Source: Caenispirillum salinarum AK4 (GTDB lineage: Bacteria > Pseudomonadota > Alphaproteobacteria > Rhodospirillales > Rhodospirillaceae). From it: 64,000 nucleotides of DNA. Below the pieces are notes generated by a model. It saw nothing but the letters and a program-made list of their open reading frames with translations, was not told the origin of the DNA and did not search any database. The number at the start of each line of letters is the position of its first letter. The first letter of the stretch is position 1. Of this stretch, positions 40,408 to 52,574 are shown piece after piece. A program made the position numbers and the translations under genes. The stretch is taken from contig NZ_ANHY01000002.1 in the NCBI RefSeq assembly GCF_000315795.1, forward strand, positions 186,001 through 250,000, given 5' to 3'.

Positions 40408-41911
40408 AGAGCGTCTCGATGGTGATGGTGGACAGGCCGTGGTCGGCTGCGAAGCGTTCGGTGTTGCGCCGCGCCTTGCCACGCACGAAGAAGGGGATCT
40501 TTTTCAACTCCTGCTCGGCGTCAGCGGCCCAGGCGAGCGCCGCGTCGGCAGTGTCTTCCGCGACGGGCGCGGGCGCGGCCGGACCCAGGTGCGAGGGCGC
40601 GGCCTCGTCGTGAAACTCCGGGTCGTCGCGGAACATGGTCAGCAGGTGTTCCTCCAGCCCCATCATCAGCGGGTGCACCCAGGTGTCGAAGATCACGTTC
40701 GCCCCCTCGATCCCCATCTGCGGGGCGAAGCGGGCGGGGTGGTCCTGCACATGGACGGGGGCGGAGATGACGGCGCAGGGCAGCCCCAGGCGCTTGGCGA
40801 TGTGGCGCTCCATCTGCGTGCCCAGCACCAGTTCGGGCCGGGCGGCGGCGATGGCTTCCTCCACCTCCAGCATGTCGTCGGTGATGAGGGCTTCCAGGCT
40901 CAGGCGCTCGGCGGCCGCGCGCACGTCGCGGGCGAATTCCCGGCCGTAGGTGCCGATCCCGCAGACCTCGAAGCCCAGTTCCTCCGACGCGACGCGGGCG
41001 GCGGCGATGGCGTGGGTGGCGTCGCCGAAGATGAACACGCGCTTACCCGTCAGGTAGGTCGAGTCGACCGACGCCGAGTACCACGGCATCCGGGCCTCCG
41101 CCTCCACGGCGGCCAGCGCCGGAGCGGGATCGACACCGGCAAGCTCGGCGGCTTCTCGCAGGAAGTCGCGGGTGGCGTTCAGGCCGATGGGGATGGTGCG
41201 CGTAAAGGGCTGGCGGAAGGTGCGCGACAGCCACTTGGCGGCGGTGTCGGCGACCTCCGGGTACAGCACCACGTTGAAGTCCGCTTCCGGCAGGCGCGCC
41301 AGATCGGCCGGGGAAGCCTCCCACGGCGCGGTGACGGCGACGTCGATGCCCAGCAGGCCGAGCAGCCGCCGCACCTCCACCTGATCGTCCCGGTGCCGAA
41401 AGCCCAGCGCCGCCGGGCCGAGGATGTTCGCGGTGGGGCGGGCGCCGGCGGGCTTCGGCTCATAGGTCCGCCCCCGGCAGCAGCCGCGCACCAGGGCGTG
41501 GAAGGTCTCCGCCGCGCCCCAGTTCTCTTTCCGCTGATAGCTGTTCAGGTGCAGCGGGATCACCGGCACCGGCAGGTCCAGCGCCTTGGCGAGGCCGCCG
41601 GGATCATCCTGGATCAGTTCCCCCGTGCACGACGGGCTGACGATCATGGCCTGCGGGCGGAAGCGCTCATACGCCGCGCGCGCCGTCTCCTTGAACAGCG
41701 CGGCGGTGTCGGCGCCAAGGTCGCTGGCCTTGAAGGTGGTGTAGGTCACCGGCGGGCGGCGGTCGCGCCGCTCGATCATGGTGAACAGAAGGTCGGCGTA
41801 GGTGTCGCCCTGCGGCGCGTGCAGTACGTAATGGACGCCGCGCATGGCCGTGACCACCCGCATGGCGCCCACGTGGGGCGGGCCGTCGTAGGTCCAGACC
41901 GTCAGGCGCAT
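40379..41911 (-). CDS. bchB: Light-independent protochlorophyllide reductase subunit B
   Basis: 510 residues from ATG 41911 ([19 protein letters not shown], the family start). NifK-like half of DPOR, which reduces ring D of protochlorophyllide in the dark. [13 protein letters not shown] and [13 protein letters not shown]-like C-terminal [15 protein letters not shown] are typical. First gene of the bchBHLM-lhaA-puhABC-acsF-puhE operon; a PpsR-like site lies 108 bases upstream. The gap 41912-42368 to the divergent aerR-like gene holds this operator and the leader of that gene; no other gene is seen. Confidence 0.96.
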
Positions 41912-42018
41912 GAGACGGCTCCGCGCGCGGGTCGGGACGAAAAAGGGGCGTGGCGGCGAGGCATGGCAAGGGTCCTCCGCGTGACACTGGAGAAAGCGTA
42001 AGGCCGTCACCGCCGGAG

Positions 42019-42036
42019 TGTCAAGCGGAGTTGACG
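42019..42036 (-). promoter_or_regulatory. ppsR site: PpsR/CrtJ-type operator before bchB
   Basis: TGTC-N10-GACG (one mismatch to TGT-N12-ACA). Read on the minus strand it ends in TTGACA (42024 to 42019), a likely -35 for bchB with TTACGC 17 bases further. An adjacent GTTGACGTAAAC resembles the core seen before bchI and bchG. Confidence 0.55.
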
Positions 42037-42368
42037 TAAACTGCACAGTACGTACCCGATTGGGTAAAAATACACCCGGATGGAGATTTCCCGGTATACG
42101 CCGGGAACAATCCTCCCATGTCGCGGTTGAAGGATTGCGTCACGCGCTCCGCCTCCTCCCAGACCAACCGGCTTCGCGCCGGGAGCCCTGACGCCAACGA
42201 CCGGTCCGCCAAGCGGCGCCGCGTCGATGCCGGCACGCTTCCCCCATGGGCGCCGGGCTCAAGGGAAACGCCGCCGACACCGCCGCGCCCCGTGACGGCG
42301 AGATCAGCCCGTGTCCGGCACCCAGCCGGCCGCGCGGTCCGGCTGTCAGGAACGGGGAGGTCAATGGA

Positions 42369-43154
42369 ATGGATGTGTCGACACGCGACGCCCTGGTGGA
42401 AGGGCGCGGAGCCGCCGACGATCACAGGCACGATGCCCTTGTCTGGTCGCTGGCGGTACCCGAGGTCGGGTTTTCCGTCAGCCCGCCGGTGATCCTGCCG
42501 GGCATGGGCTACATTCGCCACTTTGCCGACATGGCCATGAAGGGCGACGCCGAAACCGCCGTCGCCCACGTGGAGAAACTGCACGCGGCGGGCTTCACCG
42601 CCGAAACCCTCTGCATGGATCTTCTGGGCCCCGTCGCGCGCCGCCTGGGCGCGTGGTGGGAGGAAGACCTGTGTTCCTTCGCCGACGTCACGCTGGGGTG
42701 CTGCAACCTGCAACAGGCGCTGCACGCGCTCAGCCCCCGCTTTGTCACCGCATCTCCCGTGGTGGGAGAGGGCGGGCGGACCATTCTGCTGTGCCCGGTG
42801 CCGGGCGAGCAGCACGGGATCGGCCTGTCGGTGGTGGCGAACTTCCTGCGCCGCGCCGGCTGGGACTGCGCCTGCGACGCCTTCCGCTCCGGCGCCGCGC
42901 TGGCGGGGGCCGTGCGCCGCCGCCGCGTGGGGATGGTGGGGCTGTCGGCGTCGTGTGAGCGGCACCTGACTCCGCTGACCCAGGCCATCGCCGCCGTCCG
43001 CCGATCCGGTGGGGATCGTCCGGTGCAGGTGCTGGTGGGGGGCGCGCTGTTCGTCGATCACCCGGAATGGGCCATGGACGTGGGTGCCGACGCCATGGCC
43101 GTGGACGGACGCGACGCCGTGATTCAGGCGGAAACCCTGCTGGCGGTGCATTGA
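42369..43154 (+). CDS. B12-binding light/redox antirepressor of the PpaA/AerR family (second copy)
   Basis: 261 residues from ATG 42369, which has GGGGAGG eight bases upstream; longer in-frame starts add a low-quality Pro-rich leader. AerR-type proteins use cobalamin to sense light and relieve PpsR/CrtJ repression. Visible: helical N-part, MDLLGPVARRLGAWWEEDLCSF, and the cobalamin-contact motif ExHxxG in PGEQHGIGL, then ANFLRRAGWDC. Six cysteines occur, more than in the partner at 47911. It is divergent from bchB and convergent with bchJ; its last 46 bases fall in the 320-bp tandem duplication, but its stop is intact. Confidence 0.85.
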   Translation: MDVSTRDALVEGRGAADDHRHDALVWSLAVPEVGFSVSPPVILPGMGYIRHFADMAMKGDAETAVAHVEKLHAAGFTAETLCMDLLGPVARRLGAWWEEDLCSFADVTLGCCNLQQALHALSPRFVTASPVVGEGGRTILLCPVPGEQHGIGLSVVANFLRRAGWDCACDAFRSGAALAGAVRRRRVGMVGLSASCERHLTPLTQAIAAVRRSGGDRPVQVLVGGALFVDHPEWAMDVGADAMAVDGRDAVIQAETLLAVH

Positions 43155-43749
43155 GGACGGCAGGGATCACCAGGTGATGGTGAACGAACAGGCCGCCGCC
43201 CCGGCGGCCTGGCAGGCCGTTTGCGCCACGCGGGCGCGCGACGTGACGAGTGTCCTGAAGAGATGACGGAAGGTGCCGGCGTAATAGTCGCACAGTACCG
43301 CGCCCGGCGCCGCATGGGCGCCCCGGCACAGGGGGCATCCCTCCACCGAGAACACCACCGGCCGGTCGGCGCGATAGGTAAAGGCGCCGCCGCCGGCGAA
43401 CGTCCAGGCATGGGCGCCGATGGACCCCACGCGACGCCGTGATTCAGGCAGAAACCCTGCTGGCGGTGCATTGAGGACGGCGGCGATCACCAGGTGATGG
43501 TGAACGTACAGGCCGCCGCCCCGGCGGCCTGGCAGGCCGTTTGCGCCACGCGGGCGCGCGGCGTGACGAGTGTCCTGAAGAGATGACGGAAGGTGCCGGC
43601 GTAATAGTCGCACAGTACCGCGCCCGGCGCCGCATGGGCGTCCCGGCACAGGGGGCATCCCTCCACCGAGAACACCACCGGCCGGTCGGCGCGATAGGTA
43701 AAGGCGCCGCCGCCGGCGAACGTCCAGGCATGGGCGCCGATGGACCCCA
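43109..43749. repeat. 320-bp tandem duplication
   Basis: 43109-43428 recurs as 43429-43748, with about six differences by eye (near 98% identity). Each unit carries the 3' end of the aerR-like gene on plus and the 3' part of bchJ on minus. The junction shows only one or two bases of shared sequence (AC), as expected from replication slippage or illegitimate recombination. Both flanking genes stay intact: the first copy ends the aerR-like gene, the second ends bchJ. Confidence 0.9.
43167..43430 (-). pseudogene. Truncated duplicate of the bchJ 3' end
   Basis: Encodes the last 86 or so residues of BchJ (GSIGAHAWTFAGGGAF to TITW stop) without a start. It differs from the intact copy at a few residues (Gly for Asp after CPLCR, Ser for Pro after LVT, Ser for Thr in CSFTITW). 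It arises from the tandem duplication and is probably not translated. Upstream in its frame lies only read-through of the second copy. Confidence 0.85.
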
Positions 43750-44125
43750 TCAGCATCCGTGCCGCCAGCACAGGCGGCAGGACCCCCAGCACCCGCTGCG
43801 CGGCCGACGGGATGCGATGGGCGAGCAGGTAACCGGCCGTCCGCACCCCCGCATCATCGGCCACCGCGCGGGCCTCCGCCACGCCAAGCCGCGCGCGCAA
43901 GGTGGCGTGCAGGGCGGTGACAAAGCGTTCGTCCACCATGGTTTCCGGCGGCTGATCCAGAAACCGGGAAAGGCCAGCGCGGGCGAAGACCGCCGCCGCC
44001 TCCGCCGGTCCGTGCGAGTCCTTAAGCGCCGCAGCCACCTGGATCAGCGCGTTGGGTCCGATGACGCCGGCCGCCGCCGCCAGCGCCGGATCGGGCGCGT
44101 GTTCCTGAAGGGCCACCGTGCCCAT
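43487..44125 (-). CDS. bchJ: BchJ, 4-vinyl-reductase-domain protein
   Basis: 212 residues from ATG 44125. BchJ contains the V4R domain and influences bacteriochlorophyll synthesis, although the main 8-vinyl reductases are other enzymes (BciA/BciB, not found here). Conserved Cys residues lie in VEGCPLC and CDYYAGTF, with TACQAAGAAACTF at the C-terminus, a possible metal or porphyrin site. It starts four bases after the bchE stop. Its 3' end was duplicated downstream. Confidence 0.9.
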   Translation of the reverse strand: MGTVALQEHAPDPALAAAAGVIGPNALIQVAAALKDSHGPAEAAAVFARAGLSRFLDQPPETMVDERFVTALHATLRARLGVAEARAVADDAGVRTAGYLLAHRIPSAAQRVLGVLPPVLAARMLMGSIGAHAWTFAGGGAFTYRADRPVVFSVEGCPLCRDAHAAPGAVLCDYYAGTFRHLFRTLVTPRARVAQTACQAAGAAACTFTITW

Positions 44126-44129
44126 GGCC

Positions 44130-47822
<3,693 letters not shown>

Positions 47823-47910
47823 TAAAAAATGAATGACATGCGAGGCGGGATGAGGGCATGCTGTGCCAGTGGTTCGGTAGACGATTGGCTCCCCCGCAAG
47901 GAGACGGCGA

Positions 47911-48849
47911 ATGCTCGGCCCCTGTCGCGGCCTGTCCCCCATGCCCGTCCTGCACCGGCCCGATGCGCTGGGCGGCCCGGCCGCCGGTGCGGGCGCGTTC
48001 GCCATTCCCGCCCCGCCGACGTCGGCGGTCCTGGACCGGGCGGTTTCCCACCACCTGATCCCCCGCCTCATCACGCGCCACGGCCGTCGGCTGCGGGTAC
48101 CGGCGCAGCCGACGGCCGTGGCGACGGAATCCGAAGTGGACGGCCTGGTGCGGCTCCTGCTGGTCGGACGGCACGGCGCGGTGCGCCGGCATCTCCGCAG
48201 CCGTCTTGCGCGCGGGCTGCCCGCGCCGGTGCTCATGCTCGACCTGCTGGGGCCGGTTGCCCGGCGGTTGGGCGAGGCCTGGGCGGCGGATGCCTGCGGT
48301 TTCGCCGACGTCACCATGGGAATGCTCACCGTGCAGGGCCTGTTGAAGGACCTGGACACCGCCGATTGCGCGCCCGACGCCGTGGCGGCGGCGCCCGGCC
48401 CGGCTCGGCGCGTCCTGGTGGCCTCGACTCCCGGCGAGCAGCACGGATTTGGTGCCGAGACGGTCGCCGTCTTCCTGCGCCGGGCCGGCTGGGAGGTGAC
48501 CGCCCCGCCGGCGCCGACCACGCGGGACGCGCTGGTGCAGGCGGTGGCGCAGACGCCGTTCGCCGTTGTGGGGCTCTCGCTTGCCGGCCTGCGCTGGCTG
48601 GCAGACCTTGAGGCGACGATCTCCGCCATTCGCCGCGAGAGTTGTTGCAGAAATGTTGCGGTCGTTGTGGGGGGACCTGTTTTTCTTGCCGATCCAAGCA
48701 TCTCCGGGCTTGTTGGAGCCGATGCAATGGGGGTAAACGGTCCTCATGCGGTAACGCTGGCGGAACGGTTGTCGGCGCGACCGCAGGCCGACTCGCGCGG
48801 CTGGCGCGACGGCCGTGGTCCTCGATCTTTTGTGGCTGGTGATCCGTGA
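47911..48849 (+). CDS. aerR: B12-binding antirepressor of the PpaA/AerR family
   Basis: 312 residues; AAGGAGA lies six bases before ATG. Helical N-domain, MLDLLGPVARRLGEAWAADACGF, then the cobalamin-type domain with ExHxxG in PGEQHGFGAETVAVFLRRAG and VVVGGPVFLADPS. In Rhodobacter AerR/PpaA binds cobalamin, responds to light and modifies PpsR/CrtJ binding. Its stop overlaps the ppsR start (GTGA), the usual aerR-ppsR arrangement. The paralogue is at 42369. Confidence 0.9.
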   Translation: MLGPCRGLSPMPVLHRPDALGGPAAGAGAFAIPAPPTSAVLDRAVSHHLIPRLITRHGRRLRVPAQPTAVATESEVDGLVRLLLVGRHGAVRRHLRSRLARGLPAPVLMLDLLGPVARRLGEAWAADACGFADVTMGMLTVQGLLKDLDTADCAPDAVAAAPGPARRVLVASTPGEQHGFGAETVAVFLRRAGWEVTAPPAPTTRDALVQAVAQTPFAVVGLSLAGLRWLADLEATISAIRRESCCRNVAVVVGGPVFLADPSISGLVGADAMGVNGPHAVTLAERLSARPQADSRGWRDGRGPRSFVAGDP

Positions 48850-50285
48850 AACACTTCCGCACACCGAAGACATCGCTGGGCACGCTGGGGGCGGAAGCCG
48901 CCGCGACGCTGATCGCCTCGGCGGCCGACATCGCCCTGGTGATGGACGCCGACGGCACGGTGCGCGACGCCGCCTTCGGGAGCGAAGACCTCCAGCGGGC
49001 CGCCGGCGGGGAGTGGCTGGGCCGATCCTGGCTGGAAACCGTAACGGTGGAAAGCCGCCCCAAGATCGAGGCGTTGCTCAAGGCGGCGCGCGGGGCGGGC
49101 GCCGATGAAACGCCCCGCCCGCGGCAGGTCAACCATCCGGCCGGCGGGGGCAAGGCGGACGTGCCGGTGCTTTACTCCGCCGTGCGGCTGGACCGTGACG
49201 GACCCATCGTGGCACTGGGGCGCGACCTGCGCTCGCTGGCGGAACTTCAGCAGCGCCTGGTCAACGCCCAGCAATCCCTGGAGCGCGACTACGCCCGCCT
49301 GCGCCACCTGGAGACCCGCTACCGCCTGCTGTTCAAGCTGACCTCGGAAGCCGTGCTGGTGGTCGACGCGCAGACCCGCAAGGTGGTGGAGGCCAATCCG
49401 GCGGCCGTCGCACTGTTCGGCGACAGCACGCGGCAGATCGTCGGCCGCACCTTTCCCCACGGAATCGAGGGAGAGGGCGTCCAGGCCGTGACGTCGCTGC
49501 TGGCGACCGTGCGGGCGCGCGGCGAGGGCGAGGACGTGACGGTCCACCTGGCCGGCCAGCCGGTGCCGGTGGTGTTGTCGGCCACCCTGTTTCGGCAGGA
49601 GCGGGCGGCGTTCTACCTGATCCGCCTGTTGCCCCAGCGCTCCGACGTCATGGCGCCTGGACAGGGCGCCGAGGCCGCCGGCGCGTGGCAGGAGGCCATG
49701 ATGGCCCTGCCGGACGCCTTCGTCCTGACCGACGCCGCCGGGCGCATTCGCTCGGCCAACACGGCGTTCCTTGATCTCGTGCAACTGGCGACCGAGGAAC
49801 AGGTGCGCGGCGAACCGCTGGACCGCTGGATCGGCCGGCCGGGAATCGACCTGGCGGCGATCATCGGCACGGTGCGCGAGGACGGCAGCGTGCGGCTGCT
49901 CGGCACCTCGGCCCAGGGCGAGTACGGCGCCGGCGCCGACGTGGAACTGTCGGCGGTGGCGCTGAGCGAGGGGGCGGCGACCGACATCGCCTTCGTCATC
50001 CGCGACGTCAGCCAGCGCGTCAGCGCCGAACCGCCGCCGACGGAGCCCGAACTGCCGCACTCCGTCAGCCAGTTGACCGAACTGGTCGGCCGCGTGCCGC
50101 TGAAGGACATCATCCGCGACACCACCGACATGATCGAGCAGCTGTGCATCCAGGCGGCCCTGGATCTGACCGGCGACAATCGCGCCTCGGCGGCGGAAAT
50201 GCTGGGTCTGTCGCGCCAGAGCCTCTACGTCAAGCTGCGCCGCTACGGCATGATCGGCGACCTGGACGGCGACAATGCCGGGTGA
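48846..50285 (+). CDS. ppsR: Photosynthesis transcriptional repressor PpsR/CrtJ
   Basis: 479 residues from GTG 48846. Three PAS domains: N-terminal (AADIALVMDADGTVRDAAFG), PAS1 (LFKLTSEAVLVVDAQTRKVV) and PAS2 (ALPDAFVLTDAAGRIRSANT), with a helical linker of about residues 130-155, then a Fis-type helix-turn-helix (AAEMLGLSRQSLYVKLRRYG). It represses bch, crt and puf promoters through TGT-N12-ACA sites. Only one Cys is present (residue 434, in EQLCIQAAL, next to the DNA-binding helices). The linker Cys able to pair with it in Rhodobacter is missing, so an intramolecular disulfide switch is ruled out. Confidence 0.95.
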   Translation: MKHFRTPKTSLGTLGAEAAATLIASAADIALVMDADGTVRDAAFGSEDLQRAAGGEWLGRSWLETVTVESRPKIEALLKAARGAGADETPRPRQVNHPAGGGKADVPVLYSAVRLDRDGPIVALGRDLRSLAELQQRLVNAQQSLERDYARLRHLETRYRLLFKLTSEAVLVVDAQTRKVVEANPAAVALFGDSTRQIVGRTFPHGIEGEGVQAVTSLLATVRARGEGEDVTVHLAGQPVPVVLSATLFRQERAAFYLIRLLPQRSDVMAPGQGAEAAGAWQEAMMALPDAFVLTDAAGRIRSANTAFLDLVQLATEEQVRGEPLDRWIGRPGIDLAAIIGTVREDGSVRLLGTSAQGEYGAGADVELSAVALSEGAATDIAFVIRDVSQRVSAEPPPTEPELPHSVSQLTELVGRVPLKDIIRDTTDMIEQLCIQAALDLTGDNRASAAEMLGLSRQSLYVKLRRYGMIGDLDGDNAG

Positions 50286-50301
50286 GGTGCTCGTAAGGAA
50301 A

Positions 50302-50319
50302 AGTTGACGTCAATCTACA
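50302..50319 (+). promoter_or_regulatory. ppsR site: Degenerate PpsR-like operator before bchG
   Basis: AGT-N12-ACA (one mismatch in the left half), overlapping TTGACGTCAA, the same core as the palindrome before bchI. TTGACG occurs at 50304-50309 and again at 50320-50325. With the second as -35, TACCCT (50343-50348) would be the -10 and transcription would begin at or near the bchG start codon. Confidence 0.4.
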
Positions 50320-50355
50320 TTGACGAAAACCCGCGACCGTCCTACCCTTGAAGGC

Positions 50356-51234
50356 ATGGAACGAGTCGCTCTCACACCTGTCGTCCAGCTTCTCAAGCCC
50401 ATCACGTGGTTTGCGCCCATGTGGGCCTTTGGCTGCGGCGTCGTCTCCGCCGGCTGGCCGTCGCTGGATCAGGTGCCGCTGGCGCTGGCCGGCGTGCTGC
50501 TGGCAGGGCCGCTGGTGTGCGGCACCAGCCAGGCCGTCAACGACTGGTTCGACCGCCACGTCGACGCCATCAACGAACCCGGCCGCCCCATCCCCTCGGG
50601 CCGCATTCCCGGCCGCTGGGGGCTCTACATCGCCATCGCCTGGACGCTCGTCAGCCTCGCCGTCGCCTGGGCGCTGGGGCCGTGGGTGCTGCTGGCGGCC
50701 TCCGTCGGGCTGTTGCTCGCCTGGGCCTATTCCGCGCCGCCGTTCCGTTTGAAGGGCAATGGCTGGTGGGGCAACGCCGCCGTCGCCGTCTGCTACGAGG
50801 GCCTGCCGTGGTTCACGGGGGCTGCCGTCATGGCCGCCGCGCTGCCTGACTGGCGCATTCTGGCGCTGGCGGGGCTCTACAGCCTGGGCGCCCACGGCAT
50901 CATGACGCTCAACGATTTCAAGGCGGTGGAGGGCGACCGCAGGATGGGCGTGCGGTCGCTGCCGGTGCAGATGGGCGTCGCCCCCGCCGCGCGCTTCGCC
51001 TGCGCCGTCATGGCGCTGCCGCAGGTGGTGGTCGTGGTGCTGCTGATGGACTGGGGACGGCCCTGGCACGCCGCCGTGGTCGCGGCGCTGCTGGCGGCGC
51101 AGGGGCTGCTCATGCTGCGCTTCCTCACGCGACCCCGCGATCTTGCCCCCTGGTACAACGCCACCGGCACCAGCCTCTATGTGCTGGGGATGCTGGTGTG
51201 CGCCTTCGCCGTGCTGCCGGAGGTGACCCCATGA
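50356..51234 (+). CDS. bchG: Bacteriochlorophyll synthase (geranylgeranyl/phytyl transferase)
   Basis: 292 residues from ATG 50356. UbiA-type prenyltransferase with about eight membrane helices. First Asp motif NDWFDRHVDAINEPGRPIPS, second Asp region LNDFKAVEGDRRMGVRSLPV. Attaches the C20 alcohol to bacteriochlorophyllide; the tail is then reduced by BchP. The stop overlaps the next gene as ATGA. Confidence 0.96.
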   Translation: MERVALTPVVQLLKPITWFAPMWAFGCGVVSAGWPSLDQVPLALAGVLLAGPLVCGTSQAVNDWFDRHVDAINEPGRPIPSGRIPGRWGLYIAIAWTLVSLAVAWALGPWVLLAASVGLLLAWAYSAPPFRLKGNGWWGNAAVAVCYEGLPWFTGAAVMAAALPDWRILALAGLYSLGAHGIMTLNDFKAVEGDRRMGVRSLPVQMGVAPAARFACAVMALPQVVVVVLLMDWGRPWHAAVVAALLAAQGLLMLRFLTRPRDLAPWYNATGTSLYVLGMLVCAFAVLPEVTP

Positions 51235-52574
51235 GCACGACCGCCACGCCCGCGTCCCTCGGCTGGGGCGGCATCCTCCGGCTCGGCCTGGTGCAGACGG
51301 CGCTGGGGGCCATCGTGGTGCTGACGACATCCACGCTCAACCGCGTGATGGTGGTGGAACTGGCCCTGCCGGCCATGCTGCCCGGCGCCCTGGTGGCGCT
51401 GCACTACGGGCTGCAATTCCTCCGCCCGCGCTGGGGGCATGGATCGGACGTGGGCGGACGGCGCACGCCCTGGATCATCGGCGGCATGGCGGTGCTGGGG
51501 CTGGGCGCCGTCACCGCCTCGGCCGCCGTCGCCTGGATGGGATCGAACAACGCCGCCGGCGTGGCGCTGGCCGTCGCGGGCTTCGTGCTGATCGGCATGG
51601 GCGTGGGCGCGGCCGGGACGTCGCTGCTGGCGCTGTTGGCGACGCGCGTCGACCCCGCCCGCCGCGCGCCCGCCGCGACGCTGGTGTGGATGATGATGAT
51701 CCTGGGCTTCGCCGTGACGGCCGGCGCTGTCGGCGCGCACCTCGACCCCTACACGCCCGCGCGGCTGGTGGCGGTGACGGCGGTGGTCTCCGCCGTTGCG
51801 CTGCTGGTGACGCTGTCGGCCGTGTGGCGGATCGAGGGGCCGTCCGTGCGTCGGCCCGACGAGGCACGCAAGCCGGCCTTCGCGCAAGCCTTTCGCGCCG
51901 TCTGGGGCGAGGGGGAGACGCGGCGCTTCGCCGTGTTCGTCTTCGTGTCCATGCTGGCCTACAGCCTGCAAGACCTGATCCTGGAGCCCTTCGCCGGCAC
52001 CGTCTTTGCCATGACGCCGGGGCAGAGCACCAGCCTCGCCGGCGTGCAGCATGGCGGGGTCTTCGTCGGCATGGTGCTGGTGGGTCTTGCCGGATGGCGG
52101 GGGCGCGGGCGGGCGGTCGGCTCGCTGAAGCTGTGGACGGTGGGCGGCTGCCTTGCCTCGGCGGGTGCGCTGGGGCTGCTGGCGTTCGGCGGGATCGCCG
52201 GGCCGCGCTGGCCGCTGGAGGCCACCGTCGCCGCGCTGGGGGTTTCCAACGGCGCTTTCGCCGTCGCCGCCATCGGCTCGATGATGGCGCTGGCCGGAGC
52301 CGGCGGACCGGGGTGCGAGGGGATGCGCATGGGTGTGTGGGGCGCCGCGCAGGCCGTGGCCTTCGGCCTGGGCGGGTTCCTGGGGACCGCCGCCGTCGAC
52401 GCCGCCCGCGCCGTGCTGGTGGACCCCGCCGTCGCCTATGGCCTGGTGTTCTCCGCCGAGGCCCTGTTGTTCCTCGCCGCCGCCGCCCTGGCCGCGCGCC
52501 CCGCTTTGGGAGCCCGCGCCGTGCCAAAGCCGGCCGGTGGTCTTGCCATGCTGGACGCGGGAGGCGGCCGATGA
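51231..52574 (+). CDS. PucC-family transporter/assembly protein (Bch2-type)
   Basis: 447 residues, about 12 membrane helices of the major-facilitator fold. Shares with LhaA the signatures TSTLNRVMVVELALPA and YSLQDLILEPFAGTVFAMTPG. In purple bacteria a gene of this type (ORF428/bch2) lies between bchG and bchP as here; a role in bacteriochlorophyll delivery is presumed. Start MSTTATPA in ATGA overlap with bchG, stop overlapping bchP. Confidence 0.9.
   Translation: MSTTATPASLGWGGILRLGLVQTALGAIVVLTTSTLNRVMVVELALPAMLPGALVALHYGLQFLRPRWGHGSDVGGRRTPWIIGGMAVLGLGAVTASAAVAWMGSNNAAGVALAVAGFVLIGMGVGAAGTSLLALLATRVDPARRAPAATLVWMMMILGFAVTAGAVGAHLDPYTPARLVAVTAVVSAVALLVTLSAVWRIEGPSVRRPDEARKPAFAQAFRAVWGEGETRRFAVFVFVSMLAYSLQDLILEPFAGTVFAMTPGQSTSLAGVQHGGVFVGMVLVGLAGWRGRGRAVGSLKLWTVGGCLASAGALGLLAFGGIAGPRWPLEATVAALGVSNGAFAVAAIGSMMALAGAGGPGCEGMRMGVWGAAQAVAFGLGGFLGTAAVDAARAVLVDPAVAYGLVFSAEALLFLAAAALAARPALGARAVPKPAGGLAMLDAGGGR

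Noticed and set aside
42118-42492. 124-residue open frame with ATG upstream of the aerR-like gene
   Set aside because: Arg/Pro/Ser-rich, overlaps the well-supported start at 42369 in another frame and has no recognisable domain.
43167-43658. Apparent independent gene of 163 residues in the duplicated region
   Set aside because: Its N-part is read-through of the second repeat unit in a non-bchJ frame and its C-part the truncated bchJ copy; it is explained by the duplication.
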